Source: Rhodospirillum sp. (GTDB taxonomy: Bacteria > Pseudomonadota > Alphaproteobacteria > Dongiales > Dongiaceae). From it: DNA of 64,000 nucleotides. This document shows, piece after piece, positions 35,295-44,315 of this stretch. Made by a program: the position numbers and the translations under genes. The notes under the pieces are model-generated. The model did not search any database, was not told where the DNA came from, and was given only the letters and a program-made list of their open reading frames with translations. Numbering within the stretch: position 1 is the first letter of the stretch; each line of letters begins with the position of its first letter. The stretch is from the NCBI GenBank assembly GCA_013822765.1, contig PNKY01000005.1, positions 124,001 through 188,000 on the forward strand. The letters run 5' to 3'.

Positions 35295-36512
35295 ATGTCG
35301 GGACCATTGTCCGGCATCCGCGTTTTCGACCTGACCCGCATCCTCGCCGGTCCGACTGCCACCCAGATGCTGGGCGATCTTGGTGCCGAAGTGATCAAGA
35401 TCGAGCGCCCGGGCGCTGGCGATGACACCCGCAAATGGGGACCGCCTTTCATCACCGATTCCGCCGGCAAGGAGACCAGCGAGAGCGCGTACTACCTCGC
35501 GATCAACCGGAACAAGAAGTCGGTGACGCTGGATGTCGCCAAGCCAGAGGGCCAGGAAATTGCCAAGCGCCTGATCGCCAAGTGCGACGTGTTCGTCGAG
35601 AACTTCAAGGTCGGCGACATGGCGCGCTACAACCTTGCCTACGATCAGATCAAGATCGACTTCCCGCGCCTGATCTACAGCTCGATCACCGGCTTCGGCC
35701 AGACCGGCCCCTATGCGCCGCGCGCCGGTTACGACTTCCTCGCCCAGGGCATGGGCGGCATCATGTCGATCAATGGCGATCCTTCGACCCCGCCTCAGAA
35801 GGTCGCGGTCGCCGTCACCGACATCATCTGCGGCATCTATTCCGTCGTCGGCATCCTGGCGGCGCTGCAGCACCGGCACCTGACGGGCCGAGGTCAGCAG
35901 GTCGACCTGGCGCTGCTCGATACCCAGGTGAGCTGGCTCGCCAATGTCGGCCTGCAATACCTAACCTCCGGCGTGATCCCCAAGCAGTTCGGCAACGAGC
36001 ACCCGAGTATCGTGCCCTATTCCGTGGTGCCGAGCTCTGACGGCCATTTCATTCTGGCGATCGGCAATGATCGCCAGTTCGCAGAGTTCGCGAAATTCGC
36101 CGGCAAGCCGGAATGGGCGGAGGACGATCGTTTCAAGACCAACCCCGCGCGCGTGCGCAACCGGGTGGAGTGCTATCGCGTGATCCACGAAGCGACGTCA
36201 CAGAAGCCGCAGGCGCATTGGATCGAGGGTCTGGCGGCGTTGGACGTGCCGTGCGGGCCGGTCAACAACATGAAGCAAGTGTTCGAGGATCCGCAGGTCC
36301 TGCACCGCGGCATGAAGGTGACGATGCCGCATCCCCTGTCCGGCAAGGGCACAGTCGACCTGATCGGCAATCCGGTCAAACTGTCCGAAACGCCGGTGGA
36401 CTATCGCCTTGCCCCGCCGTTCTGCGGCCAGCATACCGACGCCGTGCTGCGCGAAATGCTGCATATGAGCGACGACGAGCTGGCTGCGCTGCGCGCGAAG
36501 AAAGTGATCTGA
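35295..36512 (+). CDS. CaiB/BaiF (class III) CoA transferase
   Basis: A protein of 405 residues from the ATG at 35295. Family III features include GIRVFDLTRILAGPTATQML at the N-terminus, EVIKIERPGAGDDTRKWGPP, and the NRNKKSVTLDV motif. GYDFLAQGMGGIMSINGDP carries the conserved Asp that forms the CoA-linked anhydride. It transfers CoA between organic acids; the acid is unknown. It is 8 bp upstream of the kdd-like gene, which suggests an amino acid or amine catabolic step. Confidence 0.9.
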   Translation: MSGPLSGIRVFDLTRILAGPTATQMLGDLGAEVIKIERPGAGDDTRKWGPPFITDSAGKETSESAYYLAINRNKKSVTLDVAKPEGQEIAKRLIAKCDVFVENFKVGDMARYNLAYDQIKIDFPRLIYSSITGFGQTGPYAPRAGYDFLAQGMGGIMSINGDPSTPPQKVAVAVTDIICGIYSVVGILAALQHRHLTGRGQQVDLALLDTQVSWLANVGLQYLTSGVIPKQFGNEHPSIVPYSVVPSSDGHFILAIGNDRQFAEFAKFAGKPEWAEDDRFKTNPARVRNRVECYRVIHEATSQKPQAHWIEGLAALDVPCGPVNNMKQVFEDPQVLHRGMKVTMPHPLSGKGTVDLIGNPVKLSETPVDYRLAPPFCGQHTDAVLREMLHMSDDELAALRAKKVI

Positions 36513-36520
36513 GGCGCGCA

Positions 36521-37537
36521 TTGTCGGCACCCTGCCCGTTCGGATCGCACCGCGCCGGCGGCCGGCTCCCGCAATCGGCGGAGCGGCTTGATTCGTCGTT
36601 GCCGATCCGCGCCAACGAGCTGCTGATCGAGGTCGCGTGCCTCAATCTCGATTCATCCTCGATGCGGCAGATTGCCGAGAGCTGCGCCCACAACCAGGAT
36701 CGCATGCGGACGCGAATCGCGGAGATCGTGCGGGCACGCAGCAAGATGCACAATCCGGTCACCGGATCCGGCGGCGTGCTGGTCGGGCGGGTGGTGGAGA
36801 TCGGGCCGGACTTTCCGAGCGGCGGCGTTGCTGTCGGGGACGAGATCTGCACACTTGTCTCGCTGACCCTGACGCCGCTGGCTCTGCGCAGTATCGGCGC
36901 CATCGACATCAAGGCATCTCAAGTCGCGGTCGAGGGGCACGCGATTCTGTTCGCGAGCGGCCTGTTCACGCGCCTGCCGAACGACATTCCTCGTGATGCG
37001 GCGATGGCCTTGTGCGATGTGGCTGGCGCCCCGGGCCAGATGGCAAAGCTGGCGCGGCCCAGCCAGACCGTGTGCGTGCTGGGCAGCGGCCGAGCCGGCC
37101 TGCTGTCGCTGTGCGCCGCGCGGCAGGCGGTCGCACGGGACGGACTCCTGATCGGGCTGGATGCGAGCCCCGAGGCGTTGCGGCGCGCACAGTCGCTTGG
37201 GGTCGCCGACACCTTGATCGAGGCTGACCTGCGCGATCCGCTGGCCACATATCGCGCGGTCGCGGCGGCGACTGGCGGGCGGCTCGCCGATCTCACCGTT
37301 GTCACCACCAATGTTGCCGGCTGCGAAGGCAGCGCGATCCTGGCGACGCGGTCGCAGGGCCGGATCCTGTTCTTCAGCATGGCGACGTCCTTCACCGCCG
37401 CGGCGCTGACGGCCGAAGGCGTCGGACGCGATGTCGAGATGATCATCGGCAACGGCTATACCGAAGGCTGGGTCGAGACCGCGTTCGGACTCTACCGGTC
37501 GAACGCCGGACTCGCCGCCGCCTTCAACGAACTCTAG
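36521..37537 (+). CDS. kdd: L-erythro-3,5-diaminohexanoate dehydrogenase
   Basis: A protein of 338 residues from a TTG at 36521, with TGAGG six bases upstream; the frame extends back through the CoA transferase gene but that part is antisense-free shadow. It begins CPFGSHRAGGRLPQSAERLD, continues NELLIEVACLNLDSSSMRQI and KMHNPVTGSGGVLVGRV, and has a Rossmann turn VCVLGSGRAGLLSLCAARQA. This fits Kdd, which oxidises 3,5-diaminohexanoate in lysine fermentation. The other genes of that pathway (kamA, kamDE, kce, kal) are not in the window, so the role here is uncertain. Confidence 0.82.
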   Translation: MSAPCPFGSHRAGGRLPQSAERLDSSLPIRANELLIEVACLNLDSSSMRQIAESCAHNQDRMRTRIAEIVRARSKMHNPVTGSGGVLVGRVVEIGPDFPSGGVAVGDEICTLVSLTLTPLALRSIGAIDIKASQVAVEGHAILFASGLFTRLPNDIPRDAAMALCDVAGAPGQMAKLARPSQTVCVLGSGRAGLLSLCAARQAVARDGLLIGLDASPEALRRAQSLGVADTLIEADLRDPLATYRAVAAATGGRLADLTVVTTNVAGCEGSAILATRSQGRILFFSMATSFTAAALTAEGVGRDVEMIIGNGYTEGWVETAFGLYRSNAGLAAAFNEL

Positions 37538-37620
37538 CGCTCCGCAAAGGCCAGCTTCGCACCCAGGGCCGCGAAAGCGGCGGCAAACGTCCGGCGCATC
37601 CAGGTCCGGATCCGCGGCGC
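37534..37620 (-). pseudogene. C-terminal remnant of a second LysE translocator
   Basis: The last 28 codons plus stop of a LysE-type gene. The final 27 residues, read from PRIRTWMRRTFAAAFAALGA onward, match 25 of 27 of the intact LysE tail at 39294. The stop overlaps the kdd stop on the other strand. Upstream sequence breaks off at 37620, next to a CoA transferase tail. Confidence 0.8.
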
Positions 37621-37622
37621 GT

Positions 37623-37670
37623 ATGAGCGACGACGACCTGGCCGTGTGGCGGTCGAAGAAGGTGATCTAG
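37623..37670 (+). pseudogene. C-terminal remnant of a second CoA transferase
   Basis: The 15 codons MSDDDLAVWRSKKVI and a stop match 11 of 15 of the end of the intact CoA transferase (MSDDELAALRAKKVI at 36465-36512). No upstream part is left. It directly abuts the LysE remnant, so the two are on either side of a break point at about 37621. Confidence 0.7.
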
Positions 37671-37764
37671 TTCATATCCCCTCGCGGTCTTCAGGGCCAC
37701 ATTCACAGGCAGCTCGACAGCCCTCCGCACCATGGAGCGGCGCTCGCTGCCAAAGGAACAAGCA

Positions 37765-39279
37765 ATGGACACGATTTCCTGCGCGATGCGGGTGCGCGTA
37801 GCGCTGCTCGCAGCAACGGTCTCGATACTTCCAGCGATCGCTCAGGCCGCCGCCCATAACGTCGATGCGGCCAGCGCCGCCTGCGACGACATCGCCGGCG
37901 CTCCGTTCTGCACGGTGCAGGCGGCGATCAACGCGGCCGCAGCGGGCGATCGCATAGAGATCGCGGCCGGCTCCTATATTGAGACCCTGACGATCGACCG
38001 CAATCTGACGCTGCACGGCGCCGGCATCAGCGCGGTCGAGGGGGCGTGCGATGGCCAGACCAATCTTCTGGGCGCGCCGGCAGTCTCGGTCCAGACCGGC
38101 GTCATCGTCCTGTTGACCGATGTCACGATCAAAGGCGGCACCGCATCACTCGGCGGTGGCGTCAACAATGCCGGCATCCTGTTCCTCGCCAGCAGCGAGG
38201 TATGCCAGAACTCGGCGTTCAATCAGGGCGGCGGCATCTATAGCAGCGGCGCTCTCAGCCTCACCCGCGTGCAGGTCTATGACAACCAGCAAGCCAGTGC
38301 GGGCGTGGAAGGCGGCGGCCTGTTCGTGGCGAGCGGGCGGACGCTCGTCAGGAACTCCACCTTCACCAGCAACCGGGTGGCCCGCGGCGGCGGCATCTCG
38401 GTCGCCAACGGCGCCACGCTCGTGCTCAGCCGCAGCACACTGAAGCTGAACTTCGCGGACGGCACCTTGCCATCCGTCGTGTCGAGCAGGGGCGGAGGAC
38501 TCAACAATTCCGGCACCGCGATCATCGACCAGACAGAGATCGGCGAGAACGTCGTCCTCGACTCGGCCGCGCTGGGCGGCGGCATTTTCAACGACGGAAT
38601 CCTGCTCATGGCGCGCAGCGTGCTGCACGACAACGGGACCGATCATGAATTAGGGGTACCGATCGCCACCGGATTCGGCGGGGGATTGCATAACACCGGC
38701 CTCGCCACGATCTCCAGCTCGACCGTGAGCGGCAACCTGTTCAACCCCCTGATCCTCGGCTTCGGCGGCGGCATCTCGAATACCGGGAGCCTCAGCCTCA
38801 GCAACGTCACCATCACCGAAAACGCCAATGGCGGAGCCGGATTTGGCGGCGGCGCCGGCATATATCTCAGCGGCGGCGGCAGCGTGCGGGTCCGCAACAG
38901 CATCATCGCCGCGCAGGCCGTCGGCGACGATTGCGGCTTCGGCGTGACAACCGACGGCTACAACATCGACAGCGACGGCACCTGCGGCCTGGTTGACGTG
39001 GCGGGGGGAGGAACCGATCAGCCGAACGTCGCAGACGTCGGCCTCTCGCCGCTTGCGGGCAACGGCGGACCTACGATCACGCACGACCTCGCGGACGACA
39101 GCCCGGCCATCGACGGCGGCAATCCTGCGGGCTGCATGGCCGACCCGAACGGAGTCGGGCCTGCCGAAGTCCCGCTCACCGCCGATCAGCGCGGCCGCGC
39201 CTTCGTCGAGATTGCGGGCATCGGCGGCAACCCGAGCGGCTGCGACATTGGCGCCGTCGAGTTTCAGCCCGCTCCCTAG
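37765..39279 (+). CDS. Secreted right-handed beta-helix protein with choice-of-anchor Q-type end
   Basis: A protein of 504 residues from the ATG at 37765, with AAAGGAA at good spacing. A signal peptide (VALLAATVSILPAIAQAAA) is followed by CTVQAAINAAAAGDRIEIAA, the start of a parallel beta-helix, and then about eight turns with GGG-rich repeats such as GGGVNNAGILFLASS and GGGISNTGSLSLSNVTITEN. It ends with SPAIDGGNP and SGCDIGAVEFQP, the choice-of-anchor Q-type tail. It is probably an extracellular or surface-bound protein, perhaps polysaccharide-binding; no catalytic site is clear. Confidence 0.85.
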   Translation: MDTISCAMRVRVALLAATVSILPAIAQAAAHNVDAASAACDDIAGAPFCTVQAAINAAAAGDRIEIAAGSYIETLTIDRNLTLHGAGISAVEGACDGQTNLLGAPAVSVQTGVIVLLTDVTIKGGTASLGGGVNNAGILFLASSEVCQNSAFNQGGGIYSSGALSLTRVQVYDNQQASAGVEGGGLFVASGRTLVRNSTFTSNRVARGGGISVANGATLVLSRSTLKLNFADGTLPSVVSSRGGGLNNSGTAIIDQTEIGENVVLDSAALGGGIFNDGILLMARSVLHDNGTDHELGVPIATGFGGGLHNTGLATISSSTVSGNLFNPLILGFGGGISNTGSLSLSNVTITENANGGAGFGGGAGIYLSGGGSVRVRNSIIAAQAVGDDCGFGVTTDGYNIDSDGTCGLVDVAGGGTDQPNVADVGLSPLAGNGGPTITHDLADDSPAIDGGNPAGCMADPNGVGPAEVPLTADQRGRAFVEIAGIGGNPSGCDIGAVEFQPAP

Positions 39280-39293
39280 CGCACGGTGCCGCG

Positions 39294-39905
39294 CTACCGT
39301 TCCGCCAAGGCGAGCTTGGCGCCCAGCGCCGCGAAGGCGGCCGCAAACGTTCGACGCATCCAGGTCAGGATCCGCGGGCGCGAGATGATCTGGTCGCGCA
39401 CTGCGGCGGCGAACAGGCCGTAGACCGCGAACACCGCGAAGGTCATGAGCATGAAGACGCCACTCAGCTCCAGCATGCGCGGCAGCGGGCTGGCCTCGTC
39501 GGCGCTGACGAACTGCGGCAGGAACGCGAAGAAGAAGATCGAGAGCTTGGGATTGAGGATGTTGATCAACACGGCGTGCACGATCACCTGCAGGGCCGAC
39601 TTGGCGTCGACCTCGCTGTCGACCCGCAGCGCCCCGCGCTCGCGCAAGGACTGCCAGGCCATGAACAGCAGGTAGGCGACGCCGAGATATTTGAGCGTCT
39701 GGAACGCCAGCGCGCTGGTATGCAGCAGCGCGGCGAGGCCCATGATGGCGGCTGCCATGTGCGGCACGATCCCAAGAGTGCAGCCGAACGCCGCGACCAC
39801 GCTCGCCTTCGAGCCGCGCGAGATGCCTGCCGCGAGCGTGTAGAGCACGCCGGTGCCCGGCGATGCCACGATGATCAGGGATGTGATCAGGAACTCGATG
39901 CTCAT
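39294..39905 (-). CDS. LysE family translocator
   Basis: A 203-residue membrane protein with six hydrophobic segments: residues 3-25 (FLITSLIIVASPGTGVLYTL carries the conserved SPGP-like turn as SPGTG), 40-62, 66-85, 112-130, 145-170 and 184-200. Members export amino acids or homoserine lactones. It converges on the beta-helix gene, with 14 bp between stops. The tail of a second copy of this gene is at 37534-37620. Confidence 0.9.
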   Translation of the reverse strand: MSIEFLITSLIIVASPGTGVLYTLAAGISRGSKASVVAAFGCTLGIVPHMAAAIMGLAALLHTSALAFQTLKYLGVAYLLFMAWQSLRERGALRVDSEVDAKSALQVIVHAVLINILNPKLSIFFFAFLPQFVSADEASPLPRMLELSGVFMLMTFAVFAVYGLFAAAVRDQIISRPRILTWMRRTFAAAFAALGAKLALAER

Positions 39906-39955
39906 GCCGCCCCTCCCATGCCGATACCTCAGCTTAGCCAGCGGCGCGGCGCTGT

Positions 39956-40603
39956 CTAGACACCCGCCTCCACCATCGCGATGACCCGCGCGCCGAGACC
40001 GTCGATATCGGCGCGTGGCACGGTATGTAGCGGGCCGTCGATCACCAGCATGGCGAAGCCGTGGACCGCGGACCAGGCCAGGAATTCCGCGGCCGGACGA
40101 CGGTTCGCCGGCAACAGTCCGGTTCCGACAAACTCATCCAGCGCCTTGCTCAGGAGCTGGAACGGGTTGAGGCCGCTTTCGCCGGCGCGGGCCGGATCGC
40201 CGATGAAGCCGCGAAACTCCGGCGTCGCGAATGCGGTGCGGAACAGGCCGGTTTCCGCCAGCGCGAACCGTAGATAGCCGGTGCCGACGGCGCGCAGGTT
40301 GGCGCGCGCCGCCTCGGCGCCGGACTTGCCGCGGCGCATCCGGGCGATCTCCGCTTCCATGGTCTTGGCGAGTTCGGCCAAGGCGGCGGAGCGCACCGCC
40401 TCGAGCAGATCCTGGCGATTGGCGAAGTGGCGGTAGGCGGCGTTCGGCACCACGCCGGCTCGCCTTGTCGCCTCGCGCAGCACGACGGCGTCCGGCCCCC
40501 CTGCCCGCGCTAGCGCGATGCCGGCCTCCAGCAAGGCCCGGCGCAGGTCGCCATGACGGTATGTCGTGCGCGCCGGCGTCTTGGATCGCAATTTTTTTGT
40601 CAT
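39956..40603 (-). CDS. TetR family transcriptional regulator
   Basis: A protein of 215 residues from the ATG at 40603 (the frame's earlier ATG at 40759 is inside the opposite promoter). A basic tail is followed by a TetR helix-turn-helix (about residues 15-60; REATRRAGVVPNAAYRHF) and a C-terminal WHG-type ligand domain (EFLAWSAVHGFAMLVIDGPL). It is divergent from the GST gene. Two similar operator-like sites lie in the 154 bp between them. Confidence 0.9.
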   Translation of the reverse strand: MTKKLRSKTPARTTYRHGDLRRALLEAGIALARAGGPDAVVLREATRRAGVVPNAAYRHFANRQDLLEAVRSAALAELAKTMEAEIARMRRGKSGAEAARANLRAVGTGYLRFALAETGLFRTAFATPEFRGFIGDPARAGESGLNPFQLLSKALDEFVGTGLLPANRRPAAEFLAWSAVHGFAMLVIDGPLHTVPRADIDGLGARVIAMVEAGV

Positions 40604-40637
40604 CCCCCACCCCGGTTCCAGACCAGCCCACCTTTCA

Positions 40638-40688
40638 ATGTGGACAGTGTCCATTTTCCTTGCTAGCGTATGTGGACGGTGTATACAT
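40638..40688 (+). promoter_or_regulatory. Promoter and TetR operator sites of the GST gene
   Basis: TGGACAGTGTCCA at 40641-40653 is a perfect 13-bp palindrome. The left part, TGTGGACRGTGT, occurs again at 40671-40682, 32 bp downstream. A plausible promoter for the plus-strand GST gene has TTGCTA at 40660 and TATACA at 40682, 16 bp apart, so the second site overlaps the -10 element. Binding by the divergent TetR would block it. Confidence 0.7.
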
Positions 40689-40757
40689 ACCGCAACAATC
40701 CGCCCCGCGCACGGGTTATCAGCAAGGGCGGTTATGACGTGTGATGCGGAGGCGATC

Positions 40758-41387
40758 ATGATGAAGCTTTATGGCTTCGGCCCCACCCGTTCGCTGCGGG
40801 CGCTCTGGGGCCTCAAGGAATTGGATCTGGAGTTCGAATTCATTCCGATCAATCTGCAGGCCGGGGAGCATCGGCGGCCGGAGTTCCTGGCGCTCAATCC
40901 CGCCGGCAAGGTGCCGGTGCTGGTCGACGGCGACCTCGTGCTGACAGAATCGGCCGCGATCGTCCTGTATCTTGCCGAGAAATATCCAGAGAAAAAGCTG
41001 ATGCCGACCCGGTTGGAGCAACGAGCGCAGGTCTATCGCTGGGTCCTATTCGCAATGACGGAGCTCGAGCAGCCGCTGTGGCGGATGGCCAAGCACAGGT
41101 TCATTTACCCTGAGGAAAAACGCCTGCCGCAAGACATCGACCTTGCCCGCGAGGATTTCACGGCGATGGCGGCGGTGCTCGAACGCCACATGGACGGACG
41201 ACAATACATCGTCGGCGATCGCACGAGCGTCGCCGATTGCGTGACGGTGTACCTGATGGACTGGGCGAACGAGCATCACCTGCTCGATGGCTTCCCCAAT
41301 CTGAAGGGCTACCTGCAGCGGATGTATCAGCGTTCGACGGCGCCGCAGCGGATTGCCGAGGCGCTGGAGAGCGTCCGGGCAGCGTGA
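40758..41387 (+). CDS. Glutathione S-transferase family protein
   Basis: A 209-residue protein with a thioredoxin-fold N-domain (residues 1-75; MMKLYGFGPTRSLRALWGLK, with Ser12 in the usual catalytic region, and the glutathione-site PVLVDGDLVLTESAAIVLYL) and an all-helical C-domain (GDRTSVADCVTVYLMDWANE). GGAGG lies 5 bp before the first of two ATGs. Its regulator is the divergent TetR, so it may be induced by a toxic compound, but the ligand is unknown. Confidence 0.9.
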   Translation: MMKLYGFGPTRSLRALWGLKELDLEFEFIPINLQAGEHRRPEFLALNPAGKVPVLVDGDLVLTESAAIVLYLAEKYPEKKLMPTRLEQRAQVYRWVLFAMTELEQPLWRMAKHRFIYPEEKRLPQDIDLAREDFTAMAAVLERHMDGRQYIVGDRTSVADCVTVYLMDWANEHHLLDGFPNLKGYLQRMYQRSTAPQRIAEALESVRAA

Positions 41388-41492
41388 CGGCCGCCGGGCA
41401 AGCATAACCGCGGTCTTTGCCGGCCGGCTATTTCGCCGGCCCGACGAAGCTTGTTATCGACACATCAAACTCATTGAAGAGGAGGCTATGCT

Positions 41493-41900
41493 ATGAAGGT
41501 CCAACCCTACGTGTTCTTCGACGGCAAGTGCGAGGAAGCGCTCGAGTTCTACAAGCGCGCGATCGGCGCCAAGGTGAGTGCGCTGATGCGGTTCGGCGAA
41601 GCGCCCGACCAGTCCCAGGTCAAGCCGGAGAGCAAGAACAAGGTCATGCACTCCGCCTTCCAGATCGGCGAGACGGAAATCCTGGCGTCCGACGGCTACT
41701 GCCTGGGCGCGCCCGCTTTCCAGGGCTTCGCGCTTACCATCACCGCCGCCAACAATGCCGAAGCCTTGCGGCTGTTCACCGGCATCGCCGAGGGCGGCAA
41801 GATCCAGATGCCGCTGGAGAAGACCTTCTTCGCCGCCAGCTTCGGCATTGCGGTGGACAAGTTCGGCGTCAATTGGATGGTGATCTCCGACAAGGAGTAA
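41493..41900 (+). CDS. VOC family protein, PhnB-like
   Basis: A 135-residue protein of the PhnB/3-demethylubiquinone methyltransferase-like VOC group. It begins MKVQPYVFFDGKCEEALEFY and shows VMHSAFQIGETEILASDG and FAASFGIAVDKFGVNWMVIS, the two beta-alpha-beta-beta-beta units of the fold. GAGGAGG lies before the start. These proteins are usually dimers and their activity is unknown. It stands alone before the pyr cluster. Confidence 0.88.
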   Translation: MKVQPYVFFDGKCEEALEFYKRAIGAKVSALMRFGEAPDQSQVKPESKNKVMHSAFQIGETEILASDGYCLGAPAFQGFALTITAANNAEALRLFTGIAEGGKIQMPLEKTFFAASFGIAVDKFGVNWMVISDKE

Positions 41901-42012
41901 CCTAACCAACCGGTCAGCAATTCCACGGCGGTTTCCGACGGAAAATCCTGTGGAAAAAAGAGGGCCGCGAATCGATTGACCGGGGGCGCGTCGTGTGCAT
42001 GATGCGCCCCCG

Positions 42013-42975
42013 ATGATCGGGTCGCCCAACGCCGCAAACGCGTTTTTCCCACACCGGCATCTGCTGGGGATCGAAGCGCTTTCGGCGGCGGAAATCGAGC
42101 GCTTGCTCGATCTGGCGAACAGCTACGCCGACCTGCCCAAGGACGACGAGCGCGCCCGCAAGGTGCTGCGCGGCCGCACCGTCATCAACCTGTTCTTCGA
42201 GACCTCCACCCGCACCAGCACCTCGTTCGAACTGGCGGCCAAGCGCCTGGGCGGCGATGTCATCACCATGTCGGTCAGTACCTCCGCCATCAAGAAGGGC
42301 GAGACGCTGCTCGACACCGCCATGACCCTCAACGCCATGAAACCGGACGTCATGGTGGTGCGGCACAACGAATCCGGCGCGGTCAACCTGCTGTCGCAGA
42401 AGGTCGACGGCTCGGTGATCAACGCCGGCGACGGTCGGCACGAGCATCCGACCCAGGCGCTGCTCGATGCCCTCACCATTCGCCGCCGCCTCGGCAAACT
42501 GAACGGCCTGCTGGTCGCCATTTGCGGCGACATCCTGCACAGCAGGGTGGCGCGCTCCAACATCCACCTGCTGACCAAGATGGGCGCGCGGGTCCGGGTG
42601 ATCGCGCCGCTGACCCTGCTGCCCAGCAACATCGACCGCATGGGGGTCGAGGTCTTCACCGACATGAAGAAGGGGCTGAAGGACGTCGACATCGTGATGA
42701 TGCTGCGCCTGCAACTCGAGCGCATGCAGGGCGCCTATGTGCCCTCGACCCGCGAGTATTTCCGCTTCTTCGGCCTGGACTACGCCAAGCTGGCGCTGGC
42801 CAAGCCGGACGCGCTCATCATGCATCCGGGGCCGATGAACCGCGGGGTCGAGATCGACTCCGAAGTCGCCGACGACATCAACCGATCGGTGATCCGCGAG
42901 CAGGTCGAGATGGGTGTCGCCGTGCGCATGGCGTGCCTCGACGCACTGACCCGCAACCTGACGGGGAACCAATGA
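42013..42975 (+). CDS. pyrB: Aspartate carbamoyltransferase catalytic subunit
   Basis: Makes carbamoyl aspartate, the committed step of pyrimidine synthesis. It is about 320 residues from the ATG at 42013; a GTG at 41995 would add six residues. The carbamoyl-phosphate loop is [20 protein letters not shown], the catalytic His region is [13 protein letters not shown], and the end has [19 protein letters not shown]. No regulatory pyrI gene is present. Its stop overlaps the start of the pyrC-like gene (ATGA). In Pseudomonas-like enzymes ATCase is held together by an inactive DHOase, which may be the case here (see the next gene). Confidence 0.97.
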   Translation: MIGSPNAANAFFPHRHLLGIEALSAAEIERLLDLANSYADLPKDDERARKVLRGRTVINLFFETSTRTSTSFELAAKRLGGDVITMSVSTSAIKKGETLLDTAMTLNAMKPDVMVVRHNESGAVNLLSQKVDGSVINAGDGRHEHPTQALLDALTIRRRLGKLNGLLVAICGDILHSRVARSNIHLLTKMGARVRVIAPLTLLPSNIDRMGVEVFTDMKKGLKDVDIVMMLRLQLERMQGAYVPSTREYFRFFGLDYAKLALAKPDALIMHPGPMNRGVEIDSEVADDINRSVIREQVEMGVAVRMACLDALTRNLTGNQ

Positions 42976-44315
42976 CGCCCCCGTCCCTGCCGCCCAGGCC
43001 ACCAAAGAAGCAGGACCGCCCCCTCGCGCTGGTCAATGCGCGCATCGTGGACCCGGCGAGCAACCGCGACGAGACCGGCGGCGTGCTGGTCGAGAACGGC
43101 ATCATCTCCGCGATCGGATCGCAGGTGACGCGCGCCAACGTGTCGGAGGATGTGGAGGTCCACGACTGCCACGGCCGCGTGCTGGCGCCGGGCCTGATCG
43201 ACATGCGGGTGCAGCTGCGCGAGCCGGGCGAGGAGCACAAGGAGACGATCGAGACCGGCAGCCTGGCCGCCGCCGCCGGCGGCGTCACCTCGATGGTATG
43301 TCTGCCCAACACCGATCCGGTGATCGACGATGGTGCGGGCGTGGAGTTCATCGCGCGGCGTGCGCGCGAGACGCGGCGGGTGAAGATCTATTGCTACGGC
43401 GCGCTGACCCAGGGCCTGGAAGGCAAGGACCTGGTGGAGATGGGGCTGCTCGCGGATTACGGCGCGCTCGGCTTCACCGATGGCCTCAATGCGGTGCGCG
43501 ACGTGCAGGTGATGCGCCGCGCCCTCACCTACGCGCGCAGCTTCGATGCGCTGGTGATCCAGCATCCGGAAGAGCCGGGCCTTGCCGCCGGCGGCGCCAT
43601 GAACAATGGCGAGTTCGCAACGCGCCTCGGCATTCCCAGCATTCCCGCCTACGCCGAAGTGATGATGATCGAGCGCGACCTGCATCTGGTTCGCGCGTCC
43701 GGTGCTCGCTACCACGTCGCCCACGTCTCGACCGCGGCCGCCGTCGATGCAATCCGCAAGGCCAAGCAGGAAGGCCTGCGCATCACCTGCGATACCGCGC
43801 CACCCTATTTCTCGCTCAACGAGACCGAGATCGGTGATTACCGCACCTTCGCCAAGCTGTCGCCGCCGCTGCGCGGCGAGCCCGACCGGCGCGCCATTGC
43901 CGCCGGGCTCGCGGACGGCGTGATCGACTGTATCGCCAGCGATCACGCGCCGCATGACGTGGAGAGCAAGCGCGTGCCGTTCGCCCAGGCCGAGCCCGGC
44001 GTGATCGGTCTCGAGACTTTGCTGCCGATCGCGCTGGAGCCCCATCACAAGGGCGCCATGAAGCTGATGGCGGTGCTGCGCTGCCTGACCAGCCGGCCGG
44101 CCGACATCCTCGGCCTGCCGCAAGGGCGCCTCGCCAAGGGCGCGCCGGCCGACATGGTGCTGCTGGACATCGAGCGGCCCTACCGCATCGACGTCTCCAA
44201 GTTCCGCAGCAAGTCCAAGAACTCGCCCTATGACGGCCGCCCGGTCCAGGGTATCGTGCTCAAGACCTTCGTCGACGGACGGACGGTGTTTGCGCTGGAG
44301 GGCGAGCGCGCATGA
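42972..44315 (+). CDS. pyrC: Dihydroorotase-like protein lacking the HxH metal motif (PyrC/PyrX type)
   Basis: A protein of 447 residues, amidohydrolase fold, starting with a Pro-rich tail ([17 protein letters not shown]). The position where active class I dihydroorotases have DxHVHxRxPG reads [19 protein letters not shown], so both His are gone (Arg and Gln instead). Later sites are kept: [30 protein letters not shown] and [12 protein letters not shown]. Alphaproteobacterial neighbours of pyrB often have this form, which is like the non-catalytic partner (PyrX/pyrC') of Pseudomonas ATCase. An active pyrC is presumably elsewhere. Confidence 0.85.
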   Translation: MTPPSLPPRPPKKQDRPLALVNARIVDPASNRDETGGVLVENGIISAIGSQVTRANVSEDVEVHDCHGRVLAPGLIDMRVQLREPGEEHKETIETGSLAAAAGGVTSMVCLPNTDPVIDDGAGVEFIARRARETRRVKIYCYGALTQGLEGKDLVEMGLLADYGALGFTDGLNAVRDVQVMRRALTYARSFDALVIQHPEEPGLAAGGAMNNGEFATRLGIPSIPAYAEVMMIERDLHLVRASGARYHVAHVSTAAAVDAIRKAKQEGLRITCDTAPPYFSLNETEIGDYRTFAKLSPPLRGEPDRRAIAAGLADGVIDCIASDHAPHDVESKRVPFAQAEPGVIGLETLLPIALEPHHKGAMKLMAVLRCLTSRPADILGLPQGRLAKGAPADMVLLDIERPYRIDVSKFRSKSKNSPYDGRPVQGIVLKTFVDGRTVFALEGERA

